A stretch of 64,000 bases of DNA from Bradyrhizobium sp. SZCCT0153 (GCF_018129995.1 NZ_JAFCKS010000004.1:372001-436000); one strand, 5' to 3'; shown: positions 52,690 through 61,565, counted from the first letter of the stretch. The notes: a model not told the origin generated them from the letters alone. Translations and numbers: made by a program.

Positions 52690-53066
52690 GTCGTCGTCGT
52701 CGCGACGCGAGAGCACAAGCTTCGCTCGCCAAACCAATTCTTAAACCTTCGCGACTATATCTGAGCGAGATCGCAAACCGCGGTCTCGCTCTTTTCATCT
52801 CGCGCGAAGCACTGCTGCTTCATTCAAATTCTTCGCGAGTAGAAGCGCCCTCTGAGCGCGAAGAAATGACGCTTAAATCACATTCTTGGTCTGGCGTCGT
52901 TTCTCGGTCCTTCTCGTAAGATTCCAAGCGCCAAAACACCAGCGTCTTCAGAGCCGAAGACTCGGCTCTTCATCTGCTCTCTCATCGCGCGATAATCTCG
53001 CCGCGTGCCGCTTGCGTGCGACTTCATCTTAAGAAGCGAGGTCAGCTGCGGCGTCTTGCGCGAGCA
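52690..53066. other. Highly structured intergenic region, possible small RNA
   Basis: 377 bases between convergent genes. It holds the ilvC terminator (52763-52795), then a 9-bp stem TTCTTCGCG (52829-52837) with CGCGAAGAA (52857-52865). An imperfect AAATGACGC/GCGTCGTTT pair follows, and a perfect 8-bp stem AGAGCCGA (52950-52957) with TCGGCTCT (52962-52969) closing an AGAC loop. Small open frames here are not convincing. Base composition is lower in GC than flanking genes. Confidence 0.5.
52763..52795 (+). terminator. ilvC terminator
   Basis: GAGCGAGA at 52763-52770 pairs perfectly with TCTCGCTC at 52784-52791, followed by TTTT at 52792-52795. Confidence 0.8.
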
Positions 53067-53687
53067 TTATTGCGCGTCAGCAGTCTGCCGGGCGGGGCTC
53101 GCGGCCATCGCGATCAGCCGCAACGCCATCACCGCGAGGAGCGGAATGAGAAATGCGGCGTAGAGCGGCATCGCCGGCACGCGCTTGCCGAACGACACCA
53201 TGAACTGGACCCAGAGATAGTATCCGCCTGCTAGGTGCAGCGCGCGCCAAGCGCGCGGCCCGAGCAGCGCGGCGGTGCGGTCGAACGAGGTCGCGCTCAT
53301 GGCGATGATGACGGCATAGCCGATGCCGCCGAAGATGTAGGAGGCCGCCGAGGTGGTCTCGGCAAAGCCGGCCGGATCCATCTCGGCGAACGCGACGATC
53401 GCGCCTGCGTGGATGGCGTGGGAGGCGGCGAAGCTCAAGCCCAGATAGCGCCGGTTGCGTCGCTGCCAGCGCGTCCAGCTGTTGGGCCACAGCCGCGCCA
53501 GTGCCGCGGCACTGAAGGCGAGGCAGAACAGCAGCAGCGAGCTTCGTGCCGTGAAGCGGATCACCATCCGCACGCCCTCGACCTCGAACTGTCGCATCGA
53601 GGCGATCCACAGGCTCAGGACGATCAGGCTCAAGCAGAAAGCGGCGAGCAGCCGCCAGCCTTCAAACCAGCTTTGGCGTTGTGTCAT
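53067..53687 (-). CDS. Ferric-reductase-like transmembrane protein
   Basis: 206 residues from ATG 53685-53687, with GGAGGAGACC upstream on the minus strand; a longer frame from 53744 would start inside the operator. Six hydrophobic segments carry His residues in SHAIHAGAIVAF and ALHLAGGYYLWVQF, compatible with heme ligands of the ferric reductase/MsrQ-like family. It likely moves electrons across the inner membrane. It is divergent from a TetR gene and controlled by two palindromes between them. The partner and substrate are unknown. Confidence 0.75.
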   Translation of the reverse strand: MTQRQSWFEGWRLLAAFCLSLIVLSLWIASMRQFEVEGVRMVIRFTARSSLLLFCLAFSAAALARLWPNSWTRWQRRNRRYLGLSFAASHAIHAGAIVAFAEMDPAGFAETTSAASYIFGGIGYAVIIAMSATSFDRTAALLGPRAWRALHLAGGYYLWVQFMVSFGKRVPAMPLYAAFLIPLLAVMALRLIAMAASPARQTADAQ

Positions 53688-53703
53688 GGTGGTCTCCTCC
53701 ATT

Positions 53704-53722
53704 ATGTAATCATCGATTACAT
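53704..53722. promoter_or_regulatory. Candidate TetR operator, first copy
   Basis: ATGTAATC and GATTACAT form a perfect 8-bp inverted repeat around ATC, 17 bases upstream of the membrane-protein start. Confidence 0.7.
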
Positions 53723-53747
53723 TTGGGGAGGGGGTGACCGTCAATGG

Positions 53748-53764
53748 TGTAATCGCTGCTTACA
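53748..53764. promoter_or_regulatory. Candidate TetR operator, second copy
   Basis: TGTAA at 53748-53752 and TTACA at 53760-53764 form a 5-bp inverted repeat around TCGCTGC, with the same TGTAA...TTACA outer bases as the copy at 53704. It is 14 bases before the first TetR start codon considered. Confidence 0.6.
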
Positions 53765-53778
53765 TTCACGTTCGGGTG

Positions 53779-54462
53779 ATGCTAGAACGCGGCATGCCCG
53801 CTCGACCGCCGTCCAAGCCGCGTGCTCGCCGCACCAATCTCCCCGAACCCCGGCCCTATCACCATGGCGACCTCCGCCGCGCGCTGATCGATGCTGCGCT
53901 GCAACTGGCTGCGGAGGGTGCGGAAGTCTCGGTGCGCGAGGCCGCACGACGGGCCGCGGTGTCGCCGGGGGCGCCGTTCCGGCACTTTCCGAACCGCGAT
54001 GCCTTGATGGCGGCGGCGGCCGAGGAGGCGCAGCGGCGCTTTCGAGCCGAGATCGAGGTGGCGCTGGATCAGGCACCGACCGCCGCTCCGCTCGGCCGCT
54101 TCCGCGCCTTCGGCCTTGCCTACCTGCGCTGGGCGATGCGCAATCCCGCGCATTTCGAGATCATCTCCACCGGGCGCTATTTCGCCCATGGCAGCTCGGC
54201 GGAGCTGACGCGCGACAATGCCGAGTTGATCGCTCTGACCGAGCAGATCCTGGCCGATGCGGCGAAGCAGGGCCTGTTGCGATCGGCCGACCTCAAGAGC
54301 ATCCAGGTCGCCGGCCGCGCCATGGTCTACGGCTTTGCCCGGATGAACCTCGACGGCCACCTTCCGCGGTGGGGCGTGGAGGAGGGCGAGATCGACCAGA
54401 TGGCGGAAGGGGTGATCGACCTGTTCATCGCCGGGATCGCCAGGCCGGCGCACGGCGCCTGA
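53779..54462 (+). CDS. TetR/AcrR family transcriptional regulator
   Basis: 227 residues from ATG 53779 (ATG 53794 is an alternative; a start at 53734 would run through an operator). A basic N-terminus PSKPRARRTNLPEPRPYHHG precedes the DNA-binding helices DLRRALIDAALQLAAEGAEVSVREAARRAAV and FRHFPNRDALM, and a TetR_C_33-like ligand domain follows (FRAFGLAYLRWAMRNPAHFEI). It is divergent from the ferric-reductase-like gene, with two TGTAA...TTACA sites in the gap. Autorepression and control of the membrane gene are likely. Confidence 0.9.
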   Translation: MLERGMPARPPSKPRARRTNLPEPRPYHHGDLRRALIDAALQLAAEGAEVSVREAARRAAVSPGAPFRHFPNRDALMAAAAEEAQRRFRAEIEVALDQAPTAAPLGRFRAFGLAYLRWAMRNPAHFEIISTGRYFAHGSSAELTRDNAELIALTEQILADAAKQGLLRSADLKSIQVAGRAMVYGFARMNLDGHLPRWGVEEGEIDQMAEGVIDLFIAGIARPAHGA

Positions 54463-54473
54463 TCCTGCCCGAC

Positions 54474-54575
54474 CCTCATGGTGAGGAGGCGCGTAGCGCC
54501 GTCTCGAACCATGCAGGCCCAACTCGGGCCTCGCCCTTCGAGACGCCTGCGTCGCAGGCTCCTGAGGGTGAGGGA
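54474..54575. repeat. Bradyrhizobium-type intergenic repeat
   Basis: CCTCATGGTGAGGAGGCGCG at the left end is mirrored in outline by CGCAGGCTCCTGAGGGTGAGG at the right end, with CGTCTCGAACCATG and CCTTCGAGACG pairing inside. This CCTCATGGTGAGGAG...CTCCTGAGGGTGAGG element is common downstream of genes in Bradyrhizobium genomes. Here it follows the TetR gene. Confidence 0.75.
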
Positions 54576-54757
54576 TGGAGTTGGCCACGCGGCCGTTCGC
54601 CGTCCACTAACATTAAGCGAAGATCGGCCCGTGACGCGCGTTGCTTGTCCGTGACCGTTCAATTACAGTTTTATGACACGGTGCAGGCCTCCGGCTGCGC
54701 CGAACGCCGCAGGCCGGCCAGACGGCTGGGTATTCATCGCGCCGGACCAGAAGTTGC

Positions 54758-56479
54758 GTGTCGTCGATGGCGTCCGCGCCCAGTCCAGGTCCCTTTGGCA
54801 CGACCGCCGTGCTGGCGAGCGTCGCCGCGCTCGGCATGTGGCGGCTGCTCGCGGTCGCGGCGCCCCATCTGGCGGCGCTCGCGCTGATGTACGAGACCGA
54901 GACCGATTTCGGCTCGCGCCTCTCCTTCGCGCTGGCCTGGGGCATCCTCAACTTCTTCTGGATCACGCTGCTGCGGCGGCCGGCGCTGTCGGGTGCGCTG
55001 TCGCTGACCATGGTCGTGGTGCTGGTGCTGCTGTCGCGGCTCAAGCACGACGTCGTGCAGATGACGGTCAACTTCATCGACCTGATGATGATCGACCGCG
55101 ACACGGTGGCATTCCTGTTCACGATCTTCCCGAATTTGCGCTGGTCGGTGATCCTGGCCGGCCTCGTCACGCTGCCGCTGATGTATGCGCTGTGGTGGCT
55201 CGACCCGTTCCGCATCCGCCGCCTGCCGGCGCTCGCCTGCAAGCTCGCTTGTCTTGCCGCGCTGGTCGGCTATTCGCTCTATCGTCCGGACGAGGCCTGG
55301 CGCGGCTATTACGACGACGGCTATCTCTCGAAATTCTTCCGCTCCGGCGTCAGCGCGGTCTCCGACTTTGCGCAATACGGCTTCATGGAGTCGGCCGCTT
55401 CGACCAGCGAGCGGCTCAATATGCCGCTGGTCGATGCCTGCCATCCAGCGGGCCGGCGACCGAACATCATCATGGTCCATGATGAATCGAGCTTCGACAT
55501 CCGCGCGGCCCAAGGCATCAAGGTGCCGCCGGGCTATGGCAGCCATTTCAAGTCCTGGGACGGCAAGGAGCGTACGTTCCTGGCCGAAAGCAATGGCGGG
55601 CCGAGCTGGTTCACCGAATACAACGTGCTCGCGGGCCTTTCCTCGCGCTCGTTCGGCCGCTTCGCATATTTCGTGACGCGCATCGCCTCAAACCGCGTCG
55701 AGCGCGGCCTGCCGCTGGCGCTGCGCCGCTGCGGCTACGATACCCTATCGCTCTATCCCGCCTATGGCGGCTTCATGGGCGCGCGCAGCTTTCAGATGAC
55801 GACCGGCGTCGAACGCTTCCTCGACTCGAAGGATCTCGGCGCCAAGGATGTCGAGCCGGACTCTTTCTTCTATGACAAGGCGCTCCGGCTGATGGGCGAG
55901 CGGAGGCCGAACAAGCCGCTGTTCACCTTCATCTATCTCGGCGCCAATCATTTCCCCTGGGAGACGCGCTTCCGCCCCGATCTGCTGCCGAACTGGCGTG
56001 CGCCCGGCAATGTCCCGTCGATCGACGAATATCTGCGCCGGCAGGCGATGAGCGCCGAGCAGTACAGAGCGTTCGTCGCGGGCCTGAAGAAGAGTTTTCC
56101 CGGCGAGCCCTTCCTGATCGTGCGCTACGGCGACCACCAGCCTGAGTTTGCGCCGAATATTCTCGAGCCCGGGCTCGACGAGGGCGCTATCGGCAAGAAG
56201 CTCGACGCCTACGATCCGCGTCTCTACGCGACCTATTATGCGATCGACGCCGTCAATTTCGAGCCGGTCAAGAGCGAGGCCGTGATGGACACGATCGACG
56301 GCCCGTATCTGCCGCTGGTCATCCAGGAAGCCGCCGGTATTCCGCTTGATCCGTCCTTCGCCGAGCAGAAGCAGATCATGCTCCGTTGCAAGGGAATCTT
56401 TTACGGCTGCAAGGACGGGGCGGAAGCGCGGCGGCTGAACCGGCTGCTGATCGATGCGGGGATGATCCGGGGGCTGTAG
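54758..56479 (+). CDS. Sulfatase-fold membrane protein (phosphoglycerol/phosphoethanolamine transferase-like)
   Basis: 573 residues from GTG 54758; ATG 54767 is an equally good start. Four or five membrane segments in the first 170 residues are followed by a soluble alkaline-phosphatase-superfamily domain starting RRPNIIMVHDESSFDI. The likely nucleophile region is NGGPSWFTEYNVLAGLSSRSFG, and metal ligands appear in FIYLGANHFPWE and RYGDHQPEF. Such proteins move phosphoglycerol or phosphoethanolamine groups onto lipids, glucans or lipopolysaccharide. The acceptor is not known. No operon partner is visible. Confidence 0.82.
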   Translation: MSSMASAPSPGPFGTTAVLASVAALGMWRLLAVAAPHLAALALMYETETDFGSRLSFALAWGILNFFWITLLRRPALSGALSLTMVVVLVLLSRLKHDVVQMTVNFIDLMMIDRDTVAFLFTIFPNLRWSVILAGLVTLPLMYALWWLDPFRIRRLPALACKLACLAALVGYSLYRPDEAWRGYYDDGYLSKFFRSGVSAVSDFAQYGFMESAASTSERLNMPLVDACHPAGRRPNIIMVHDESSFDIRAAQGIKVPPGYGSHFKSWDGKERTFLAESNGGPSWFTEYNVLAGLSSRSFGRFAYFVTRIASNRVERGLPLALRRCGYDTLSLYPAYGGFMGARSFQMTTGVERFLDSKDLGAKDVEPDSFFYDKALRLMGERRPNKPLFTFIYLGANHFPWETRFRPDLLPNWRAPGNVPSIDEYLRRQAMSAEQYRAFVAGLKKSFPGEPFLIVRYGDHQPEFAPNILEPGLDEGAIGKKLDAYDPRLYATYYAIDAVNFEPVKSEAVMDTIDGPYLPLVIQEAAGIPLDPSFAEQKQIMLRCKGIFYGCKDGAEARRLNRLLIDAGMIRGL

Positions 56480-56811
56480 CGCCCCTCGCGGCTCTTTCCG
56501 ATCATCGACGCCGATGGCGCCCTATAGTGTGCTGGCAACTTCATTCGCGTGATCGCTTCGGAAAACTTGCAGGCCCGCATCGGCGGCCCGGTCTCCTTTC
56601 ACACCCGAAGAGCGCAGGCGACATTACCAGTCGTTCATGATTGGTCGGACTAAAGTCTGAGCCGCAAGCACCCGCAATCACCGACTTGTAATTGGCGCGA
56701 TGCGCCGCTTCCAAACGATTGTCACGATTGCTTCCATCATGAGGCGCGTCGCCACCTCGGTCTTCCGGCGGCACGTCCATCTGATCCAACTTTCTTGCAG
56801 GAGTTCTGTCC
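56480..56811. other. Intergenic region before the NEW3-domain gene
   Basis: 332 bases that should contain the promoter of the downstream operon. A small CGGACTAAAGTCTGAGCCG dyad (CGGACT/AGTCTG) is at about 56645. No RNA gene or strong structure seen. Confidence 0.45.
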
Positions 56812-57978
56812 ATGCGAGCGCTTCATGCTGCGCGGCTTGCAATTGCCCTGGCGTTGCTTGGTCCCGTCGTTCATGCGGCCGAGCCGCCACACGATATCAA
56901 GGGGCTCTACCTGATGACCGACTATCCGGCGATCACGGTGCGGCCCGGCACCACCGCCAACGTTTCGCTGCGCTTGCAGGATTACGGGCTGTCGCCGGAG
57001 CGCTATCAACTTTCGGTCGCGGGCGTGCCGAGCGGCTGGACGGCAACGCTGCTCGGCGGCGGCCAGCCGGTTGGAGCGGCGATGCCGGCACCCGATGGCA
57101 GCGTTGCATTGCAGCTCAGGCTCGACGTTCCCGCTGGCAATGATCTCAGCGCGCACACGCTCACGGTCAAGGCCGAAGGGCAGGGCACCAATGCGGAGCT
57201 GCCCATCGCGGTATCGCTCGCCAAGGAATTGCCCGCAAAACTCAGCGTGAAGTCGAGCCTGCCGTCGCTGCGCGGCAGCCCGAAGTCCAATTTCGACTAT
57301 ACGCTCTCGATCAAGAACGACTCAGGACGCAACCTCGTCGCAAGCTTCGGCGCCGAGGCACCGGCCAATTTCGAGACCTCGTTCACCGAGGCCTATGGCA
57401 CGCAGGAGCTGTCCTCGATCCCGATCGACGCCGGCCAGTCCAAGGACATCAAGCTGAAGGTACGTCCGCCCAGCACGATCGATGCCGGTCACTTCCCGGT
57501 CAAGGTCACCGTGAAGGCGGAGGACGCCTCGGCGTCCACCGAGCTCGCGCTTGACGTGGTCGGCCAGCCGCAGCTCCAGATCTCCGGCCGCGACGGTCTG
57601 TTGAGCGCACGTGCGGTCGCGGGGCAGCAAAGCTCGATCCCGCTCGTCGTGACCAACACCGGTACGGCGCCGGCCGAGAACATTGCGCTGGCAGGGAGCG
57701 CACCGAGCGGATGGAAGGTAACATTCGAGCCGGCGACGATCGACCGCCTCGTGCCAGGCAAGGATAGCGAAGTGCAGGCGCTGCTTACCCCCAGCGACAA
57801 GTCGCTGGCCGGCGACTACCAGACCACGCTCCGCGCCACCTCGCGCGGCGAAAGCGCCTCCAGTCAGTTCCGCGTCACCGTCGGCACTTCGACGGTATGG
57901 GGCATGGCGGGCGCGGGCGTCATCGGCGTCGCGCTGCTGTTGATGCTGGGTGCAGTTGCGAGGTTTGGACGGCGATGA
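56812..57978 (+). CDS. Exported NEW3-domain protein with C-terminal membrane anchor
   Basis: 388 residues from ATG 56812. A signal peptide (LHAARLAIALALLGPVVHA) precedes three or more strand-rich Ig-like modules, each with a pattern like I-x-V-x-P-G-x-x-A-N-V-S-L-R-L, the NPCBM-associated NEW3 type. A single helix, VWGMAGAGVIGVALLLMLGAVA, precedes a basic tail. It would be anchored in the inner membrane with its bulk in the periplasm. Its last 4 bases overlap the ATP-binding gene, so it belongs to the ABC exporter operon, perhaps as a periplasmic partner. Confidence 0.8.
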   Translation: MRALHAARLAIALALLGPVVHAAEPPHDIKGLYLMTDYPAITVRPGTTANVSLRLQDYGLSPERYQLSVAGVPSGWTATLLGGGQPVGAAMPAPDGSVALQLRLDVPAGNDLSAHTLTVKAEGQGTNAELPIAVSLAKELPAKLSVKSSLPSLRGSPKSNFDYTLSIKNDSGRNLVASFGAEAPANFETSFTEAYGTQELSSIPIDAGQSKDIKLKVRPPSTIDAGHFPVKVTVKAEDASASTELALDVVGQPQLQISGRDGLLSARAVAGQQSSIPLVVTNTGTAPAENIALAGSAPSGWKVTFEPATIDRLVPGKDSEVQALLTPSDKSLAGDYQTTLRATSRGESASSQFRVTVGTSTVWGMAGAGVIGVALLLMLGAVARFGRR

Positions 57979-58961
57979 GCGATCAACAGAACGATGCCCG
58001 ACGGACGGCCCGAGACCACGTCATCACCGCGCGCGGGCTGACAAGGCGCTACGACAAGACCGTGGTCGTCGACTCCATCGACTTTGACATTGCCCGCGGC
58101 GAGGTGTTCGGTCTGCTCGGCCCGAACGGCGCCGGCAAGACCACGACCATCCTGATGATGCTCGGCTTGACGGAGATCTCGTCCGGCGAGGTCAGCGTGC
58201 TCAGCTTCAACCCTGCGCGCGAGCCGTTGAAGGTCAAGCGGCGAGTCGGCTACCTGCCCGATTCCGTCGGCTTCTACGATCAGCTTACGGCCACGGAAAA
58301 CCTCGCCTACACCGCCAAGCTGATGGGACTGCCGCGCGCCGAGCGCGTGCGGCGGATCGAGGCTGCGTTGGTGCGGGTAGGATTGGCGGACGTCGCGTCA
58401 CGCCGCGTCGCGACATTCTCGCGCGGCATGCGCCAGCGGCTGGGCCTTGCCGAGATCATCGTCAAGCGCGCCGAGATAGCGATCCTCGACGAGCCGACTT
58501 CCGGACTTGATCCGCAGGCGACGCAGGAATTCCTCGGATTGATCGGGGAGTTGAAATCCGAGGGCATCACGGTGCTGTTGTCCTCCCACATGCTCGACCA
58601 GGTTCAGCGCATCTGCGATCGCGTCGCGCTGTTCCAGGCCGGCCGCATCGTGCTGATGGGCGCTGTGCCGGAACTGGCGGTCAAGGTGCTCGGCGCCGGC
58701 TTCGTCGTGGAAGTCGAGGCCGAGGGGCTTGGCATCGCCCGGCGGCTCGCGATGATCCCCGGCGTGACCCAGGTCGAGACGCTTGCCGCCGATCGCTTCC
58801 GCATGACCGCGGAGCGGGACGTGCGGCCGGACGCGGCGCGCGCCGTCGTCGCGGTCGATGGATCGCTGCGGCGCTTGTCGGTCGACGAGCCGAGCCTGGA
58901 GGCGATCTACGCGCGCTATTTCCAGGTCCAGCCCACCGGAGACGTTCGTCATGCGGCGTGA
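57975..58961 (+). CDS. ABC transporter ATP-binding protein (ABC-2/NosF-like)
   Basis: 328 residues from ATG 57975, overlapping the upstream gene by 4 bases. Walker A GPNGAGKTTT, signature FSRGMRQRLGLAE, and Walker B IAILDEPTSGLDPQ are intact. The C-terminal 80 residues form an extra domain as in multidrug/ABC-2 exporters. It drives the permease encoded immediately downstream, whose start lies inside this gene. Substrate unknown; the closest operon logic is the NosF/NosY type. Confidence 0.93.
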   Translation: MSDQQNDARRTARDHVITARGLTRRYDKTVVVDSIDFDIARGEVFGLLGPNGAGKTTTILMMLGLTEISSGEVSVLSFNPAREPLKVKRRVGYLPDSVGFYDQLTATENLAYTAKLMGLPRAERVRRIEAALVRVGLADVASRRVATFSRGMRQRLGLAEIIVKRAEIAILDEPTSGLDPQATQEFLGLIGELKSEGITVLLSSHMLDQVQRICDRVALFQAGRIVLMGAVPELAVKVLGAGFVVEVEAEGLGIARRLAMIPGVTQVETLAADRFRMTAERDVRPDAARAVVAVDGSLRRLSVDEPSLEAIYARYFQVQPTGDVRHAA

Positions 58962-59913
58962 GGGTTCACCATTCCAGGGACTGTCCACGGTCTTCGTCAA
59001 GGAACTCGCGGACCACATCTCCAGCGTCCGAATGCTGATGCTGGAACTGCTGATCGTCTTTACGGCGCTCGCCGCGCTCTACGAAGCGATCAACAGCCTG
59101 CGGCAGAACACGGCCGAAGATCCGTTCCTGCTGCTGCGGCTGTTCACCATCGACCAGGCGCCGCTGCCGTCATTCGTCGCGATCCTCGGATTTCTCATCC
59201 CCCTGATGGCGATCGGATTGGGCTTCGATGCCGTCAACAGCGAACACAACCGGCGGACGCTGTCCCGTATCCTGGCGCAGCCGATCTACCGGGATGCGTT
59301 GCTGATGGGGAAATTTCTCGCAGCCCTCGCGACCATCGGCATCAGTCTCGCCGCATTGTGGCTTTTGGTGATCGGCCTTGGCCTGATTTTCCTCGGGGTG
59401 CCGCCCGGCGGCGAGGAGATCGCGCGCTCGCTCGTTTTTCTGGTGGTGGCGATCTTCTATGCCGGGGTCTGGCTGTCGCTTGCGATGCTGCTCTCGATCG
59501 TATTCCGCTCGCCCGCGACCGCCGCGCTGGTCTCGCTCGGCGTTTGGCTGTTCCTGTCCGTGCTGTGGCCGATGCTGGCCCCCGCGATCGCGCAGGCGGT
59601 CGCGCCGTCCGATCCGCGCTACGCGCTGCTCGGCCTGAACGACCCGGCAACCGCGATCTGGACCCAGGAACTGCTGCGGCTGTCGCCAAACGACCTGTTC
59701 GGGGAGGCCATGCTTGCCGTGCTGTCGCCGAGCACGCGCACGCTCGGCCCGGTCTTCCTCGATCAGCTCCACGGTGCCGTCATGGGCGCGCCGCTCCCGT
59801 TCGGCGAAAGCGTCATGATTGCCTGGCCGCAGACCGTAGGCCTCGTCGCGGGCACCATCGTGCTGTTCGCGTCCGGCTACGTGCTGTTCCAGCGGCAGGA
59901 GGTGAGGGCGTGA
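58951..59913 (+). CDS. ABC transporter permease (ABC-2 type)
   Basis: 320 residues from ATG 58951, overlapping the ATPase gene by 11 bases. Six membrane segments include LEDHISSVRMLMLELLIVFTALA near the start, FLIPLMAIGLGFDAV, LAALWLLVIGLGLIFLGV and VAIFYAGVWLSLAMLLSIVF. The pattern of an N-terminal helix, a large external loop and four to five grouped helices is the ABC-2 family. With the NEW3 protein and the ATPase it forms a complete export complex. The exported molecule is not known. Confidence 0.9.
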   Translation: MRREGSPFQGLSTVFVKELADHISSVRMLMLELLIVFTALAALYEAINSLRQNTAEDPFLLLRLFTIDQAPLPSFVAILGFLIPLMAIGLGFDAVNSEHNRRTLSRILAQPIYRDALLMGKFLAALATIGISLAALWLLVIGLGLIFLGVPPGGEEIARSLVFLVVAIFYAGVWLSLAMLLSIVFRSPATAALVSLGVWLFLSVLWPMLAPAIAQAVAPSDPRYALLGLNDPATAIWTQELLRLSPNDLFGEAMLAVLSPSTRTLGPVFLDQLHGAVMGAPLPFGESVMIAWPQTVGLVAGTIVLFASGYVLFQRQEVRA

Positions 59914-59955
59914 ACTGATTGCGCTTTGCCCTCTCTTCCTCCAGAGATGGGCGAA

Positions 59956-59994
59956 GAGGGGGTAGCCGGAGTCCCCCGTCCCGGCTACCCCCTC
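59956..59994. terminator. Bidirectional terminator between convergent genes
   Basis: GAGGGGGTAGCCGG at 59956-59969 pairs perfectly with CCGGCTACCCCCTC at 59981-59994 around an 11-base loop, between the ABC-2 permease (plus) and the osmoprotectant permease (minus). There is no T-run on either side. Confidence 0.65.
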
Positions 59995-60005
59995 GACTCT
60001 CTGTT

Positions 60006-61565
60006 TCACCGTCGCCCGGTCTTCTCCCACAGCCACCGCGCCACCGCATCAGGCGACGAGTTCGCGTCATTGCCGCTGGCGCGCAAATTGGCTTCGCGCA
60101 TGGTTGTGATGTCGATCTTGTCGAGCAGCGGTCTGAGCGCAGCCTGCAGCCGCTCGTCGCCGGCGCGCTTCGGGGCGAGCAGCAGGATCGCATCGTAGGG
60201 CGGAATCGCCTGCCTGGGATCGTCGAGTGCAACGAGATCGTATTTCGCGATCAACCCGTCGCTGGTGTAGCCGGCGATCACGTCGACCTCGCCGCTGGCG
60301 ACGGCCGCATACATGAAATCCGGCTGCATCTGGCGCTGGGCGCGGAACTGGAGCCCATAGGCCTTTTGCAGTGCGGCCCATTCGGGCCGCGAGAAGAACT
60401 CATAGTCGCCGGCGATCGACAGCGTCGGCGCATGCGCGGCGAGATCGGCGATGGTGCGGATGCCAAGCGCCTCGGCGCGCTTTTTCGGGATCACCAGCGC
60501 ATAGGCATTCTCGAAGCCGAGCTCGCCGAGCAGGGTGATGTTCTCCTTCGCAAGTGTTGTCTTCAGCTCCGCGAGCAGCTCGGCGCGCGGCTTGATGTCC
60601 GTGCGATGCAGCTGGTTGGCCCAGAGCGTGCCGGAATAATCGACGTAGAGATCGATGTCGCCGGCCTTCAACGCCGCGAAGATCACGCTGGAGCCGAGGC
60701 CCGATCGTGCGGTGGCCGAGAGGCCGGCGGCCTGGAGGCGCTCCCTGAGCAGGGCGGAGAGCACATATTGTTCCGCAAAAGTCTTGGCGCCGACGACATA
60801 GCCTTGCGCGGAGCGTCCCATCGTCGGCACCAGCGTTGCAGCGACCAGCGCCACGATCCCGCCCGCGCCAAGCGCCATACGCACGCGGCTGCGGCGGCGC
60901 AGGCCGCTCTCGATCAGGCCGAGCAGTTGATCGACCGCGAGCGCGAGCAGCGCCGACGCAAAGCAGCCGAACAGCACGAACACCCAGTTCTGGGTCTGAA
61001 GCCCGGCAAAGATGTAATTGCCAAGGCTGGTCTGCCCGATCGGGGTCGACAGCGTCGCGGTGCCGATCACCCACACCGCGGCGGTGCGGATGCCGGCCAT
61101 CATCACCGGCAGCGCCAGCGGCAGCTCGACCATGACGAGCGACTGCCGGGCCGTCATGCCGACGCCCTTCGCGGCCTCGATCAGCGCGGGATCGATGCCG
61201 TTGAGGCCGGTGATGCCGTTGCGCAGCACCGGGAGCATCGAATAGAGCGCCAGCGCCAGCATCGCCGGCAGGAAGCCGAAGGCGGAGAAGGAAATGCCGA
61301 ACCAGGCCAGCGTCACGGAGGCCGCCGCAAGCAACAGCGGATAGAACAGCGCAAGCAGCGCCAGACCCGGGACTGTCTGCACGATGCTGGCGAGCGCGAG
61401 CAGGACGCCGCGCGGTGCCGGGCGGTTGCGCGTCACGATCGCCAGCGGCAGGCTGGCGGCAAGGCCAAGCGCGAGCGCGGCGAGACTCACCCGCACATGA
61501 TTGCCGAGATAGTCGGGCAGATGCGCCAGCGCCTCGCCCCAGCGCGGATCGGACGACAGGCTCAT
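60006..61565 (-). CDS. Osmoprotectant ABC transporter, permease fused to substrate-binding domain
   Basis: 519 residues starting at ATG 61563-61565. The first 215 residues hold a five- to six-helix permease with the EAA loop-like AAKGVGMTARQSLVMVELPLALPVMMAGIR. After a linker, residues about 240-519 form an OpuAC-type binding domain (VVGAKTFAEQYVLSALLRERL and SGTLWANQLH). The receptor is therefore tethered on the outside of the same protein. This family imports glycine betaine, choline, proline betaine or related compatible solutes. It overlaps the ATPase gene by 4 bases. Confidence 0.92.
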   Translation of the reverse strand: MSLSSDPRWGEALAHLPDYLGNHVRVSLAALALGLAASLPLAIVTRNRPAPRGVLLALASIVQTVPGLALLALFYPLLLAAASVTLAWFGISFSAFGFLPAMLALALYSMLPVLRNGITGLNGIDPALIEAAKGVGMTARQSLVMVELPLALPVMMAGIRTAAVWVIGTATLSTPIGQTSLGNYIFAGLQTQNWVFVLFGCFASALLALAVDQLLGLIESGLRRRSRVRMALGAGGIVALVAATLVPTMGRSAQGYVVGAKTFAEQYVLSALLRERLQAAGLSATARSGLGSSVIFAALKAGDIDLYVDYSGTLWANQLHRTDIKPRAELLAELKTTLAKENITLLGELGFENAYALVIPKKRAEALGIRTIADLAAHAPTLSIAGDYEFFSRPEWAALQKAYGLQFRAQRQMQPDFMYAAVASGEVDVIAGYTSDGLIAKYDLVALDDPRQAIPPYDAILLLAPKRAGDERLQAALRPLLDKIDITTMREANLRASGNDANSSPDAVARWLWEKTGRR

